This document shows positions 1 through 5,885 of a stretch of 6,015 nucleotides of DNA, piece after piece. The stretch lies in contig JALTUD010000307.1 of NCBI GenBank assembly GCA_027047735.1, positions 1-6,015 of the forward strand. Direction: 5' to 3'. The stretch's first letter is position 1; every line of letters starts with the position of its first letter. Origin of the DNA: Flavobacteriales bacterium (GTDB lineage Bacteria > Bacteroidota > Bacteroidia > Flavobacteriales_D > Parvicellaceae). Under the pieces are notes generated by a model. It searched no databases, was not told the DNA's origin, and saw only the letters and a program-made list of their open reading frames with translations. Both the position numbers and the translations under genes were made by a program.

Positions 1-108
1 TTTTCTAACAGTGTCATAATTACCAAAATCTGAAAAGTCTGAAATGAAAATCAACTTTCCTTTTTCAGTTTGTTTAATTAAGTTTTCTATTTTATTAGAC
101 GTTGTCAT
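1..108 (-). CDS. Partial N-terminus of a DUF6088/AbiEi-type antitoxin-like protein
   Basis: A minus-strand reading frame opens with ATG at 108-106 and stays open for 36 codons to the window edge, so only the N-terminus is present. It begins MTTSNKIENLIK, and residues 17-36 contain GKLIFISDFSDFGNYDTVRK. That pattern (a short amphipathic start, then G-x-L-x-F-x-x-D-F-x-x-[FY]-G-x-x-x-x-[VI]-R-K) is what I recall from the winged-helix N-terminus of Bacteroidota DUF6088 proteins, which are annotated as type IV toxin-antitoxin AbiEi-family antitoxins. Such proteins repress their own operon and are usually followed by an AbiEii nucleotidyltransferase toxin, which here would lie outside the window to the left. 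The gene runs in the same direction as the restriction operon but is about 330 bases downstream of it. It has its own promoter-like box and inverted repeat, so it is probably transcribed independently. The family call rests on 36 residues only. Confidence 0.6.
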   Translation of the reverse strand, partial: MTTSNKIENLIKQTEKGKLIFISDFSDFGNYDTVRK

Positions 109-118
109 GTTATTTTAA

Positions 119-149
119 TTGTCCCAAAAGTAGTAAAAAAACGGGACAA
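119..149. promoter_or_regulatory. Perfect 7-bp inverted repeat around the antitoxin promoter, candidate operator
   Basis: TTGTCCC (119-125) and GGGACAA (143-149) are exact reverse complements separated by 17 bases. The two half-sites bracket the TACTTTTG box of the downstream gene. The G/C-rich triplets stand out in an AT-rich region. The position, centred on the promoter of an AbiEi-like gene, fits an autoregulatory operator, since AbiEi antitoxins are known to bind inverted repeats in their own promoter. Binding is inferred from position only. The structure could also form a weak hairpin in RNA. Confidence 0.45.
125..132 (-). promoter_or_regulatory. Bacteroidota-type -7 box (TACTTTTG) for the partial antitoxin gene
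   Basis: On the minus strand TACTTTTG matches the Bacteroidota -7 consensus TAnnTTTG and ends 16 bases before the ATG at 108. No TTG lies at the usual 17-23 base spacing. The nearest are 14 bases (149-147) and 26 bases (161-159) upstream, so the -33 element is weak or absent. An A+T-rich stretch replaces a recognisable Shine-Dalgarno sequence, as is common in this phylum. Confidence 0.45.
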
Positions 150-204
150 GATAGTTTTCAATTAAAAATCTTTTCAATATGTTTACATTTTTACACCTTG
201 CAGG

Positions 205-333
205 TAACGGTTTGGCTATGCGTAGTGCGGGATTTTGAAACGATTATTTTTCAATTTACCACACATATTATTTATTGCTACAATGTTCATATTTAGCACT
301 TTACCCGCATTACGTATAGCCTTTGTTGTACGC
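205..333. repeat. Long imperfect fold-back (left copy) with about 72-nt loop
   Basis: The arm GGCTATGCGTAGTGCGGG (214-231) pairs with 304-321. Sixteen of 18 positions are Watson-Crick, and both mismatches are G opposite T, so the plus strand can pair along the whole arm. Outside the core, the left side reads GTAACGG and the right side reads GTTGTACGC, so AAC and GTT triplets face each other with a small bulge. The loop (232-303) is AT-rich and has no convincing coding content. The stem is not followed by a T-run on either strand, so this is not a standard intrinsic terminator. Its core resembles the fold-back at 5885-6015. It may belong to a family of dispersed palindromic elements, or be attC-like; no integrase is seen. 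Confidence 0.65.
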
Positions 334-367
334 TGGCTTTCTTTCTTTTCAGTCCGTTTGCGTTGGC

Positions 368-426
368 GTGAAAGCTCTTTGCAACCGCAGGAACGAGGAT
401 TGCAATGTGCTTGAACTTTGTGCTGG
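368..426 (+). repeat. Degenerate direct repeat, left copy (operon-distal end)
   Basis: This copy contains GTGAAAGCTCTTT (368-380), AGGAACGAG (389-397), AATGTGCTTGAAC (404-416) and GTGCTGG (420-426). The same four blocks recur in the same order and orientation at 5817-5885, with 13/13, 8/9, 13/13 and 7/7 identity and diverged spacers of slightly different length. The copy ends about ten bases past the stop codon of the methyltransferase gene, so the repeat pair brackets the restriction operon closely. The remaining bases between 334 and 367 are unassigned. Confidence 0.75.
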
Positions 427-436
427 GGTAATTTCA

Positions 437-2293
437 TCAAGTTAGGTTATTTAATCCATATTTATCTAACAAGAATTTATTACGTTCATCAAAGGAATTT
501 GTGTTTAACAAATACTCCTTTTCATTTTCGTCCAATTCGCAAACTCCAAAATCCTTGACGTAGTTTTTAGCCAATGCAAAGAAGTTACCTGAATAAGGTT
601 TGCTTGTTTGTTTGATATAGTACCAAAATATGTCGGATTCCAAAATCCTTTTCAGCACTTTTAATTCCCTTTCTGAATCAAAATAAATCGCATAACCTGC
701 ATACAACAACAGGTCTTTTTGGTCAGAATAAACAAAATACGGTTGTCCTGCCATATAAGGGAACAACAGTTTCTTGCCAAAGTCGTTTAGTGCCTGCGTT
801 CTTCCAAATTCAAACCACTTATACTTTTTGTTCTTCCCCTTATCTCTATTTAAGAGTTGCTCTTTATTTCCTTTCAAGTAAGAATAAGCGTTGGGATATT
901 TTGTCTTAAAAAAATCTTCATCAAAAACCTTATTTTTACCTTTATGCCCATTTTTTTGGTAATACGGAAAGATAATTTGTTCTTTTAAACCGGTAATTTC
1001 AGATTCACATTTAAGTCTGTTCGGTTTTATAATGTCTCTACAAATTTCTTTTTCGATTTTGTGCAGTTTCCCATTTTGGTGATAGAAATACTTTTCATCT
1101 TCATCAACAGGTTTAAAAATAAAAATATCATTGCTCAATGTGGCTAATCCATTTCGTATAGGGAATTTTTCTCCCAATGGAACACCTGTAGATTCTATTT
1201 TGCTTATCGTTTCCAAAACGGTTGGTTTGTTTAGAATCCAACCTTTTTTGTTGTTTAGAAGTTTGTAGTTGATGTTGTTGAAGTGCTTGACATTTTTGTT
1301 CTGAATATTATCAATCGTTACTTTTTGATATTTAATGGAGTTCGATTTATTCTTTTCCACAAAAACAATGCAGGTGTATGTAGATTTGTTCTTAAATACT
1401 TGCGAACTCCCAAAATCCAAAATGGTTAAATCAAATTGATTTCTTTTAAAATAATCCCTTAATCTTCTTGCGTTAACACTTCTTTTAAAAGTGTTTACGG
1501 TTATGTAGCCTAAAATTCCATCAGTTTTTAAATGTTTTAAACCAATCTCAAAAAAAGGAATATATAAATCGGGGTTTCCTGTTTGGGTTACTTCCCAATT
1601 TGATAAGAGCATTTTGTTTTCTTCACTCAAATTTTTTGCTCTCACATAAGGTGGATTTCCTATAACTGCATCAAAGCCATCAACGCTTTTTTCCTTCCAA
1701 CAAAAAGACAGGGCATTCCCGACTTCCAAGTTGAAATCAAATCCACTTTCATCTTCTCCATTTGAAATAGCCAAAAGAGACAAGAGTATTTTTGCTCTTT
1801 GAATAGTGTAGTCTGAAATATCAAGTCCGTAGATGTTCTCTTTAAAGATTTCGGAATACGTTTTTGAAGATTTTGTTTTAATTTTTTGTGCAACGGTATA
1901 TAAAAATGCTCCTGTTCCACAGGCAATATCAGCTACTTTTATGTTTGCTAATTCGCTGTTGGAAAACTTACCAAGGGTTTCTTCAACAATATAATCCTTG
2001 ATATAATTGGGAGTGTAAACCGCTCCATTAACGGTTATATCTTTTGAGGGAATACTGGTTTCAAATAAATGGATAACATCTTCAAAATCAAATTTCCCGT
2101 TTTTTTGCTGAATCAAATGGATAAACGCCTGAACACTATCTTTGTCATTTCCTTCAATACAGGATAATATCAGTTTATTGTTACTTACCTTGATGTTGTT
2201 AAATTCAATATATGCACCAACAATAAGTTTGTTGACAATCAATAAATTATCAGATAAGTCATTCAGAAAACCGGATATTTCTTTGCTAATCAT
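437..2293 (-). CDS. Stand-alone N6-adenine DNA methyltransferase with TaqI-like specificity domain
   Basis: This 618-residue enzyme is predicted to transfer a methyl group from S-adenosylmethionine to N6 of adenine in the recognition site of the neighbouring restriction enzyme, protecting host DNA. Visible motifs in order are: NGAVYTPNYI (89-98, motif X-like); DIACGTGAF (122-130, motif I, SAM binding); IYGLDIS (154-160, acidic motif II region); VGNALSF (191-197); and FDAVIGNPPYV (207-217, catalytic NPPY). GNPDLYIPF (239-247) follows, typical of this class. The order of X and I before IV is that of gamma-class enzymes. From about residue 375 to 590 lies a specificity region, including RNGLATLSNDIFIF (380-393) and GRTQALNDFGKKLLFPY (497-513), as in TaqI-like C-terminal recognition domains. 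No nuclease motif is seen in the first 85 residues, so this is a methyltransferase only, like M.Eco57I (544 residues) but longer. The ATG overlaps the TGA of the upstream gene by 4 bases (ATGA), implying translational coupling. The stop is TGA at 439-437. Confidence 0.9.
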   Translation of the reverse strand: MISKEISGFLNDLSDNLLIVNKLIVGAYIEFNNIKVSNNKLILSCIEGNDKDSVQAFIHLIQQKNGKFDFEDVIHLFETSIPSKDITVNGAVYTPNYIKDYIVEETLGKFSNSELANIKVADIACGTGAFLYTVAQKIKTKSSKTYSEIFKENIYGLDISDYTIQRAKILLSLLAISNGEDESGFDFNLEVGNALSFCWKEKSVDGFDAVIGNPPYVRAKNLSEENKMLLSNWEVTQTGNPDLYIPFFEIGLKHLKTDGILGYITVNTFKRSVNARRLRDYFKRNQFDLTILDFGSSQVFKNKSTYTCIVFVEKNKSNSIKYQKVTIDNIQNKNVKHFNNINYKLLNNKKGWILNKPTVLETISKIESTGVPLGEKFPIRNGLATLSNDIFIFKPVDEDEKYFYHQNGKLHKIEKEICRDIIKPNRLKCESEITGLKEQIIFPYYQKNGHKGKNKVFDEDFFKTKYPNAYSYLKGNKEQLLNRDKGKNKKYKWFEFGRTQALNDFGKKLLFPYMAGQPYFVYSDQKDLLLYAGYAIYFDSERELKVLKRILESDIFWYYIKQTSKPYSGNFFALAKNYVKDFGVCELDENEKEYLLNTNSFDERNKFLLDKYGLNNLT

Positions 2294-5200
2294 AATCTGT
2301 TCAATATTTCAATGCGGTTAACATTTCTCCCTTTTTTGTTAAAGAATGAAGTTTGTATATTTGTTAAGTCATACAACTCATAGACTTTGATATCTAAAGC
2401 ATTCCATAGAGTTTCCAACAAGTTTTTCAAGGTGTTCTTTTGTCGTGGAGAAGCTCTTTTGTATTGGTTTTGTTTTTCTTCAATACTTTGTGCCAATGCT
2501 GAAATTTCATCAACTAAATCGTTATTTGTATTGAAATTATCTTTAGGAAAAGGAATTGGCTCAATGAACTGTTTATTGAACTTGAAATAACCATTTTGTT
2601 GGCTCAAAGCGATAGACCTTGCAAGTACAGAAAATAATGTTGAGTTGATTATTCCTGCAACTGCATATAGATTTCTTTCATTTTTATTAGGTATTTCGAT
2701 AAAAAACATATTAGCATTATCACAGTAATTCAAAGGGTTCTGCGTAATAGTCGCATAGGTGTCATTGGCAGTCATTGGTAACAATACTTTTGGATACACT
2801 GCCTTATGGTTTTGAACTCTTGTGAAAAGATGCCAATTCTCATCTCCTTCACAAATTTCAACATTGTTAACGATTTCTTCTTTGTGTCGATTCAGGTACG
2901 CTCCGGCTAACGGAAAACGGTCGCAAAATTCAGAAAAGGTGATTGGAGTATTTTCTTCAATGGATGTATCGTAAGGAAAAATCACATAAGTTGAAGTTCC
3001 ATCATCACAAAATGGGTAAAATCTTTCATTTACTATTAGCGGACGACAGGCATCAATTTCCAATGTGATGTTTTCTTCAAGATGTGTACTTCCTTTTAGA
3101 GTGCCGTCATTATTTATAGAGCTTACTTTAATGTGATAGGCTCTATCCCATAAAACTTGAACACCAACCTTTACTTTTGCAAAATCTCCAAATTTACCGT
3201 GTTGGTCAAGTAGTGTTGTCTTAATGCTCAACAAATCGGCATCTTCAAAATTCCAAGGAGTTTGATTTAGTGCATTTGCTGGAATTATGGTAAAGCTTGA
3301 ATCATTGTTTTCAAAGGTTTCTATGCTGCGCAATCTTGAAGGAATTTCTTCTAATTCCGATTCAATTTTCAAGAATGAAATGTTGTCGGGTTTAGACTTG
3401 TCGATGATTAGCGTTGCTATATAAGTAATCCTGTTGGGAAATATTTTCGAGGATTCAAATTCAATAACTTGGGAAAGAAGTTGTTTTGAAGTTATATACT
3501 CACGGATTTTTTTGCCATAATCTGTTTTAAAGAAACGTCTTTGAACAATTAAGCCTAATTTGCCTGTATCGTTTAAAATTGAAATAGCACGTTCTATAAA
3601 TGCAACTGCTAAATCAATTTTCCCGTTTTTAGTTGTTTGGTACTCATCCTTAAGATATTGGTGCATTACGGGATATTCCACATTGTAATTTTTTACTTCT
3701 ACATAAGGTGGATTGCCAATGATGTAATCAAATCCGCCTTTTGCATTAAAGATTTCAGAAAATCCGTTTGCACTGTTGTAGTCAAAAGCATTCGTCCGGA
3801 ACAATTGGTCTTGGTCGGAAAGAATTTGAGGATATTTCGTTGAAATATCTGTTGAAACCAATGTGTTACCACACTTGATATTGTTACCTACGTTATTCAG
3901 TATTTGACTTCCGTAAATCCCAATCTCTTGATAATTTTGGTAGTATTCTGAACTATCCACAATTTTGAGTGAAAGGGACATTCGTGCTACTTCTACTGCT
4001 TCTGGGTCTATATCAACTCCGTAAATACAATTTGATATTATTTGTCTTTTCCCTTCGGTCGTAAGAGTTGTTATATCAGAATTTTGAAAAAAGAATGTAC
4101 TGTACTCCGTTGAAGGGTTTTGAGTATAATAATCAACTATAATGTCTTGTAGATAGTCAAAAGTCTCAATCAGAAAAATCCCGCTACCACAAGCAAAATC
4201 CAATATTTTGGTGTTTAACAAGCCTTTATATCCTTGTTCAACCAATTTTTCTTTTAGGATGGTTCTTTTAAGTAAATCCTGTACTAAAAATTGAGGAGTA
4301 CTAATTGCTCCGTTCGTTTTTATATACTCTAATTTGAGTTTTTCAGTAACCTCTCCGTCTTCAATAACTAATTTTTTGGAGAGAAAGATTTCATAAATGT
4401 CGCTCAACAATTTTGTAGGGATAACTTCAAATCGATACGGAGAAGGATAATACAATAAATCTATCAACTCTTTTATTACAGCATTGTCTATTTCTAATGT
4501 TTGGAGGTCGTTTATTCTGTCAAAAAGAGGTCCGTCATAATGCTCAAAGAACTCATTATACGATGAAGCCTTAAATGAAGCCCAAAAATCATTTTCCAAG
4601 AAAGAAAGCAATAAGCCTTCTCTTTCGATTCTTCTCGCTTCACAAATTCTAATAAAAATTATCCGATTGATGATTACCTGCGTTAGATAAGATAACAGTT
4701 CGGTATTGCCGTCAATTAATGCTGTGTTCTTTACAACAATATTTTTGGCGAGTAATAATCTAAATTTTGAAAGTTGTTCGGCAAAAACAAAATCAGGTGA
4801 TAGCTTTTGAATGCTCCAAACATTTTTTAATGTATTGGAATAAAGTTTTTCAAGATTTCCGTTAACGATATTGGTTTTGAGAAGGTGGTTTTCCAAAACC
4901 TCAAAATTATCGACATATTCGTCTATTTTCAGATATGTTCTACCAAGATTAGCCTGCTGCTCTTGATTCGGAACATAGGTGCAATCGTATATGGCTAATT
5001 CTTCAAAGTTTGTCAAAAATGCACAAGGAGCCAAGATAGACCAACCATAAGATTTGATTTGAAAAGCAGAGGCGTTATTTGTTTCAATATTTACGGAAAC
5101 AGCTTTTGCATCTAAAAACGTAAGTTTTTGATTGCCTAATTTAAAGGTATAGTCAGGTCTTGTAGAAGTTGAGCCAATTTCCTCAATCCTTCTTTTTTCT

Positions 5201-5385
5201 TCGGGAGATAGTACTTTTTCCTGTAATATTTGAGAAGTATCCATTACGTCCCAATTGAAAATAGAAAGAAGCTCATTTATCCAAGTTCGGATAGTTTCTT
5301 CCGAACTTAAATTTAAACGACCTTCTCGTTTAAAACTTTGGTATCGTTCTACCAAACTGGCCAATTGTTCTTTTCTTTGGGACAT
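2290..5385 (-). CDS. Type IIG (Eco57I-like) fused restriction endonuclease-adenine methyltransferase
   Basis: This 1031-residue protein is predicted to carry cleavage, methylation and site recognition in one chain. The N-terminal part (about 1-170) holds a PD-(D/E)XK-like nuclease signature: RPDYTF (76-81, D78), then LDAK (91-94, D92 and K94), with Q109 and Y113 in a helix that would follow the core. A helical linker follows (about 170-355). The methyltransferase core has GAISTPQFL (359-367, motif X), DFACGSGIF (396-404, motif I), IYGVDIDPEAVEVAR (454-468), CGNTL (505-509) and FDYIIGNPPYVEVK (552-565, catalytic NPPY). The C-terminal part (about 730-950), with GVQVLWDRAY (741-750) and YPKVLLPM (864-871), looks like the target-recognition domain. 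A charged helical tail closes the protein. The length matches Type IIG enzymes of the Eco57I group (Eco57I is 997 residues). The ATG directly abuts the TAA of the regulator gene with no gap, and the end overlaps the stand-alone methyltransferase. No helicase motifs are seen, which argues against Type I, Type III, BREX or DISARM. The recognition sequence cannot be read from the protein. Confidence 0.88.
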   Translation of the reverse strand: MSQRKEQLASLVERYQSFKREGRLNLSSEETIRTWINELLSIFNWDVMDTSQILQEKVLSPEEKRRIEEIGSTSTRPDYTFKLGNQKLTFLDAKAVSVNIETNNASAFQIKSYGWSILAPCAFLTNFEELAIYDCTYVPNQEQQANLGRTYLKIDEYVDNFEVLENHLLKTNIVNGNLEKLYSNTLKNVWSIQKLSPDFVFAEQLSKFRLLLAKNIVVKNTALIDGNTELLSYLTQVIINRIIFIRICEARRIEREGLLLSFLENDFWASFKASSYNEFFEHYDGPLFDRINDLQTLEIDNAVIKELIDLLYYPSPYRFEVIPTKLLSDIYEIFLSKKLVIEDGEVTEKLKLEYIKTNGAISTPQFLVQDLLKRTILKEKLVEQGYKGLLNTKILDFACGSGIFLIETFDYLQDIIVDYYTQNPSTEYSTFFFQNSDITTLTTEGKRQIISNCIYGVDIDPEAVEVARMSLSLKIVDSSEYYQNYQEIGIYGSQILNNVGNNIKCGNTLVSTDISTKYPQILSDQDQLFRTNAFDYNSANGFSEIFNAKGGFDYIIGNPPYVEVKNYNVEYPVMHQYLKDEYQTTKNGKIDLAVAFIERAISILNDTGKLGLIVQRRFFKTDYGKKIREYITSKQLLSQVIEFESSKIFPNRITYIATLIIDKSKPDNISFLKIESELEEIPSRLRSIETFENNDSSFTIIPANALNQTPWNFEDADLLSIKTTLLDQHGKFGDFAKVKVGVQVLWDRAYHIKVSSINNDGTLKGSTHLEENITLEIDACRPLIVNERFYPFCDDGTSTYVIFPYDTSIEENTPITFSEFCDRFPLAGAYLNRHKEEIVNNVEICEGDENWHLFTRVQNHKAVYPKVLLPMTANDTYATITQNPLNYCDNANMFFIEIPNKNERNLYAVAGIINSTLFSVLARSIALSQQNGYFKFNKQFIEPIPFPKDNFNTNNDLVDEISALAQSIEEKQNQYKRASPRQKNTLKNLLETLWNALDIKVYELYDLTNIQTSFFNKKGRNVNRIEILNRL

Positions 5386-5709
5386 TTATAATTCTAATTT
5401 ACCTTGTTTTACATTGGTGTTGCGATAATAATTAGCAGTTTCTTCTGCGATAGAAAAAATTGAATCGGAGCATTTGTATTTTAAAGCTTCTCTGACAAAT
5501 TTGTCAGCAAAAAAGAGATCGGTTATTTGCTGTAATTCTATATCAAATATTTCTGAAAGTTTTTTCAGTTTTGATTTACTGAATTTCTGACTTCCGTTTT
5601 CAATTCGACTAATAGCACTTGTATTGATTCCGATTTTCGCACCGAATTCAGTTTGTGTCCATTCTCGTTTTTCTCTTTCCGTTTTTATGAAATGTCCGAA
5701 ACTTGCCAT
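5386..5709 (-). CDS. XRE-family helix-turn-helix regulator, controller-like protein of the restriction operon
   Basis: This 107-residue protein begins MASFGHFIKTEREKREWTQ, a typical start for an XRE/Cro-C1 domain. The helix-turn-helix spans about residues 4-63, with the two DNA-contacting helices within TQTEFGAKIGINTSAISRI (18-36), followed by ENG. A C-terminal extension (about 64-107) is helical and ends in KQGKLEL; I do not assign a function to it, and it may serve dimerisation. The protein is somewhat longer than classical restriction-modification controller (C) proteins, which are about 80-100 residues. It is the first gene of the operon, with its TAA directly followed by the ATG of the restriction enzyme, so the three genes are almost certainly co-transcribed. 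By position it should repress or time expression of the nuclease and methyltransferase and regulate itself. Two palindromes in its promoter and leader are candidate binding sites. The start codon is chosen because the domain begins there and a promoter-like box lies 40 bases upstream. The regulatory role is inferred. Confidence 0.88.
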   Translation of the reverse strand: MASFGHFIKTEREKREWTQTEFGAKIGINTSAISRIENGSQKFSKSKLKKLSEIFDIELQQITDLFFADKFVREALKYKCSDSIFSIAEETANYYRNTNVKQGKLEL

Positions 5710-5720
5710 TTTGTTAGTTT

Positions 5721-5735
5721 AATCAAAAAATGATT
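5721..5735. promoter_or_regulatory. Inverted repeat AATCA-N5-TGATT in the operon leader, second candidate operator
   Basis: AATCA (5721-5725) and TGATT (5731-5735) are perfect reverse complements separated by five A residues. They lie between the predicted transcription start and the ATG of the regulator gene. The 10-base centre-to-centre spacing places both half-sites on one face of the helix, as expected for an XRE dimer. It shares no obvious half-site with the dyad at 5752-5767, so at most one of the two may be the true operator. Confidence 0.35.
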
Positions 5736-5749
5736 TGACCTATTTTTAG

Positions 5750-5783
5750 CAAAAGTATTAATAATTTGCGAATTTTACATCAA
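5750..5783 (-). promoter_or_regulatory. Bacteroidota-type promoter of the restriction operon
   Basis: On the minus strand TACTTTTG (5757-5750) matches the -7 consensus TAnnTTTG. A TTG (5783-5781) lies 23 bases upstream, at the long end of the accepted -33 spacing. Transcription would start near 5743-5745, giving a leader of about 35 bases before the ATG at 5709. The leader lacks a clear Shine-Dalgarno sequence and is A-rich just before the start. No other TAnnTTTG was seen between here and the gene. Confidence 0.5.
5752..5767. promoter_or_regulatory. Near-palindrome overlapping the -7 box, candidate regulator operator
   Basis: AAAGTATTAATAATTT is a 16-base dyad with 14 of 16 positions symmetric, built around the perfect 8-base palindrome TATTAATA (5756-5763). 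It overlaps the -7 box of the operon, so a bound XRE dimer would block or modulate initiation. AT-rich DNA yields such dyads by chance fairly easily, so this is a candidate only. Confidence 0.35.
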
Positions 5784-5816
5784 GTTTGAAAATATTTTTT
5801 TGGGGGCGGTGGGGAA

Positions 5817-5885
5817 GTGAAAGCTCTTTTAATTTTGTGAGGTACGAGTAAAATGAAATGTGCTTGAACGTGTGGCGGGTGCTGG
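5817..5885 (+). repeat. Degenerate direct repeat, right copy (operon-proximal end)
   Basis: This copy contains GTGAAAGCTCTTT (5817-5829), AGGTACGAG (5840-5848), AATGTGCTTGAAC (5857-5869) and GTGCTGG (5879-5885), matching the left copy at 368-426 block by block in the same orientation. It lies about 60 bases upstream of the operon promoter and carries no reading frame. It is preceded by a short G-rich stretch (5801-5814) that interrupts the AT-rich background. Confidence 0.75.

Noticed and set aside
102..296. A 64-codon plus-strand frame
   Set aside because: It overlaps the antitoxin start, its promoter and one arm and the loop of the fold-back. It has no domain, and the better-supported features are on the other strand.
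205..333. The left fold-back as an intrinsic terminator of the restriction operon
   Set aside because: The loop is about 72 nt, and no T-run follows the stem in the direction of transcription.
216..440. A 74-codon minus-strand frame whose ATG overlaps the methyltransferase stop codon (ATGA), which could look like a fourth operon gene
   Set aside because: It runs straight through the direct repeat and across the left fold-back. Its product is a basic low-complexity peptide without a recognisable domain. The frame is most simply explained as a by-product of the repeat sequence.
1660..3843. Open frames inside the two large genes (1660-1926 minus, 2387-2590 plus, 3637-3843 plus)
   Set aside because: They lie wholly within well-supported coding sequence in other frames and encode no recognisable domain.
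437..5385. BREX (PglX) or DISARM methyltransferase module
   Set aside because: No helicase, phosphatase (PglZ), BrxC-type ATPase or DUF1998 partner is present. The fused nuclease motif plus separate methyltransferase fits Type IIG better.
5801..5814. G-rich stretch as a G-quadruplex
   Set aside because: It has only two runs of four or more G residues and one GG, which is not enough for a standard four-run quadruplex.
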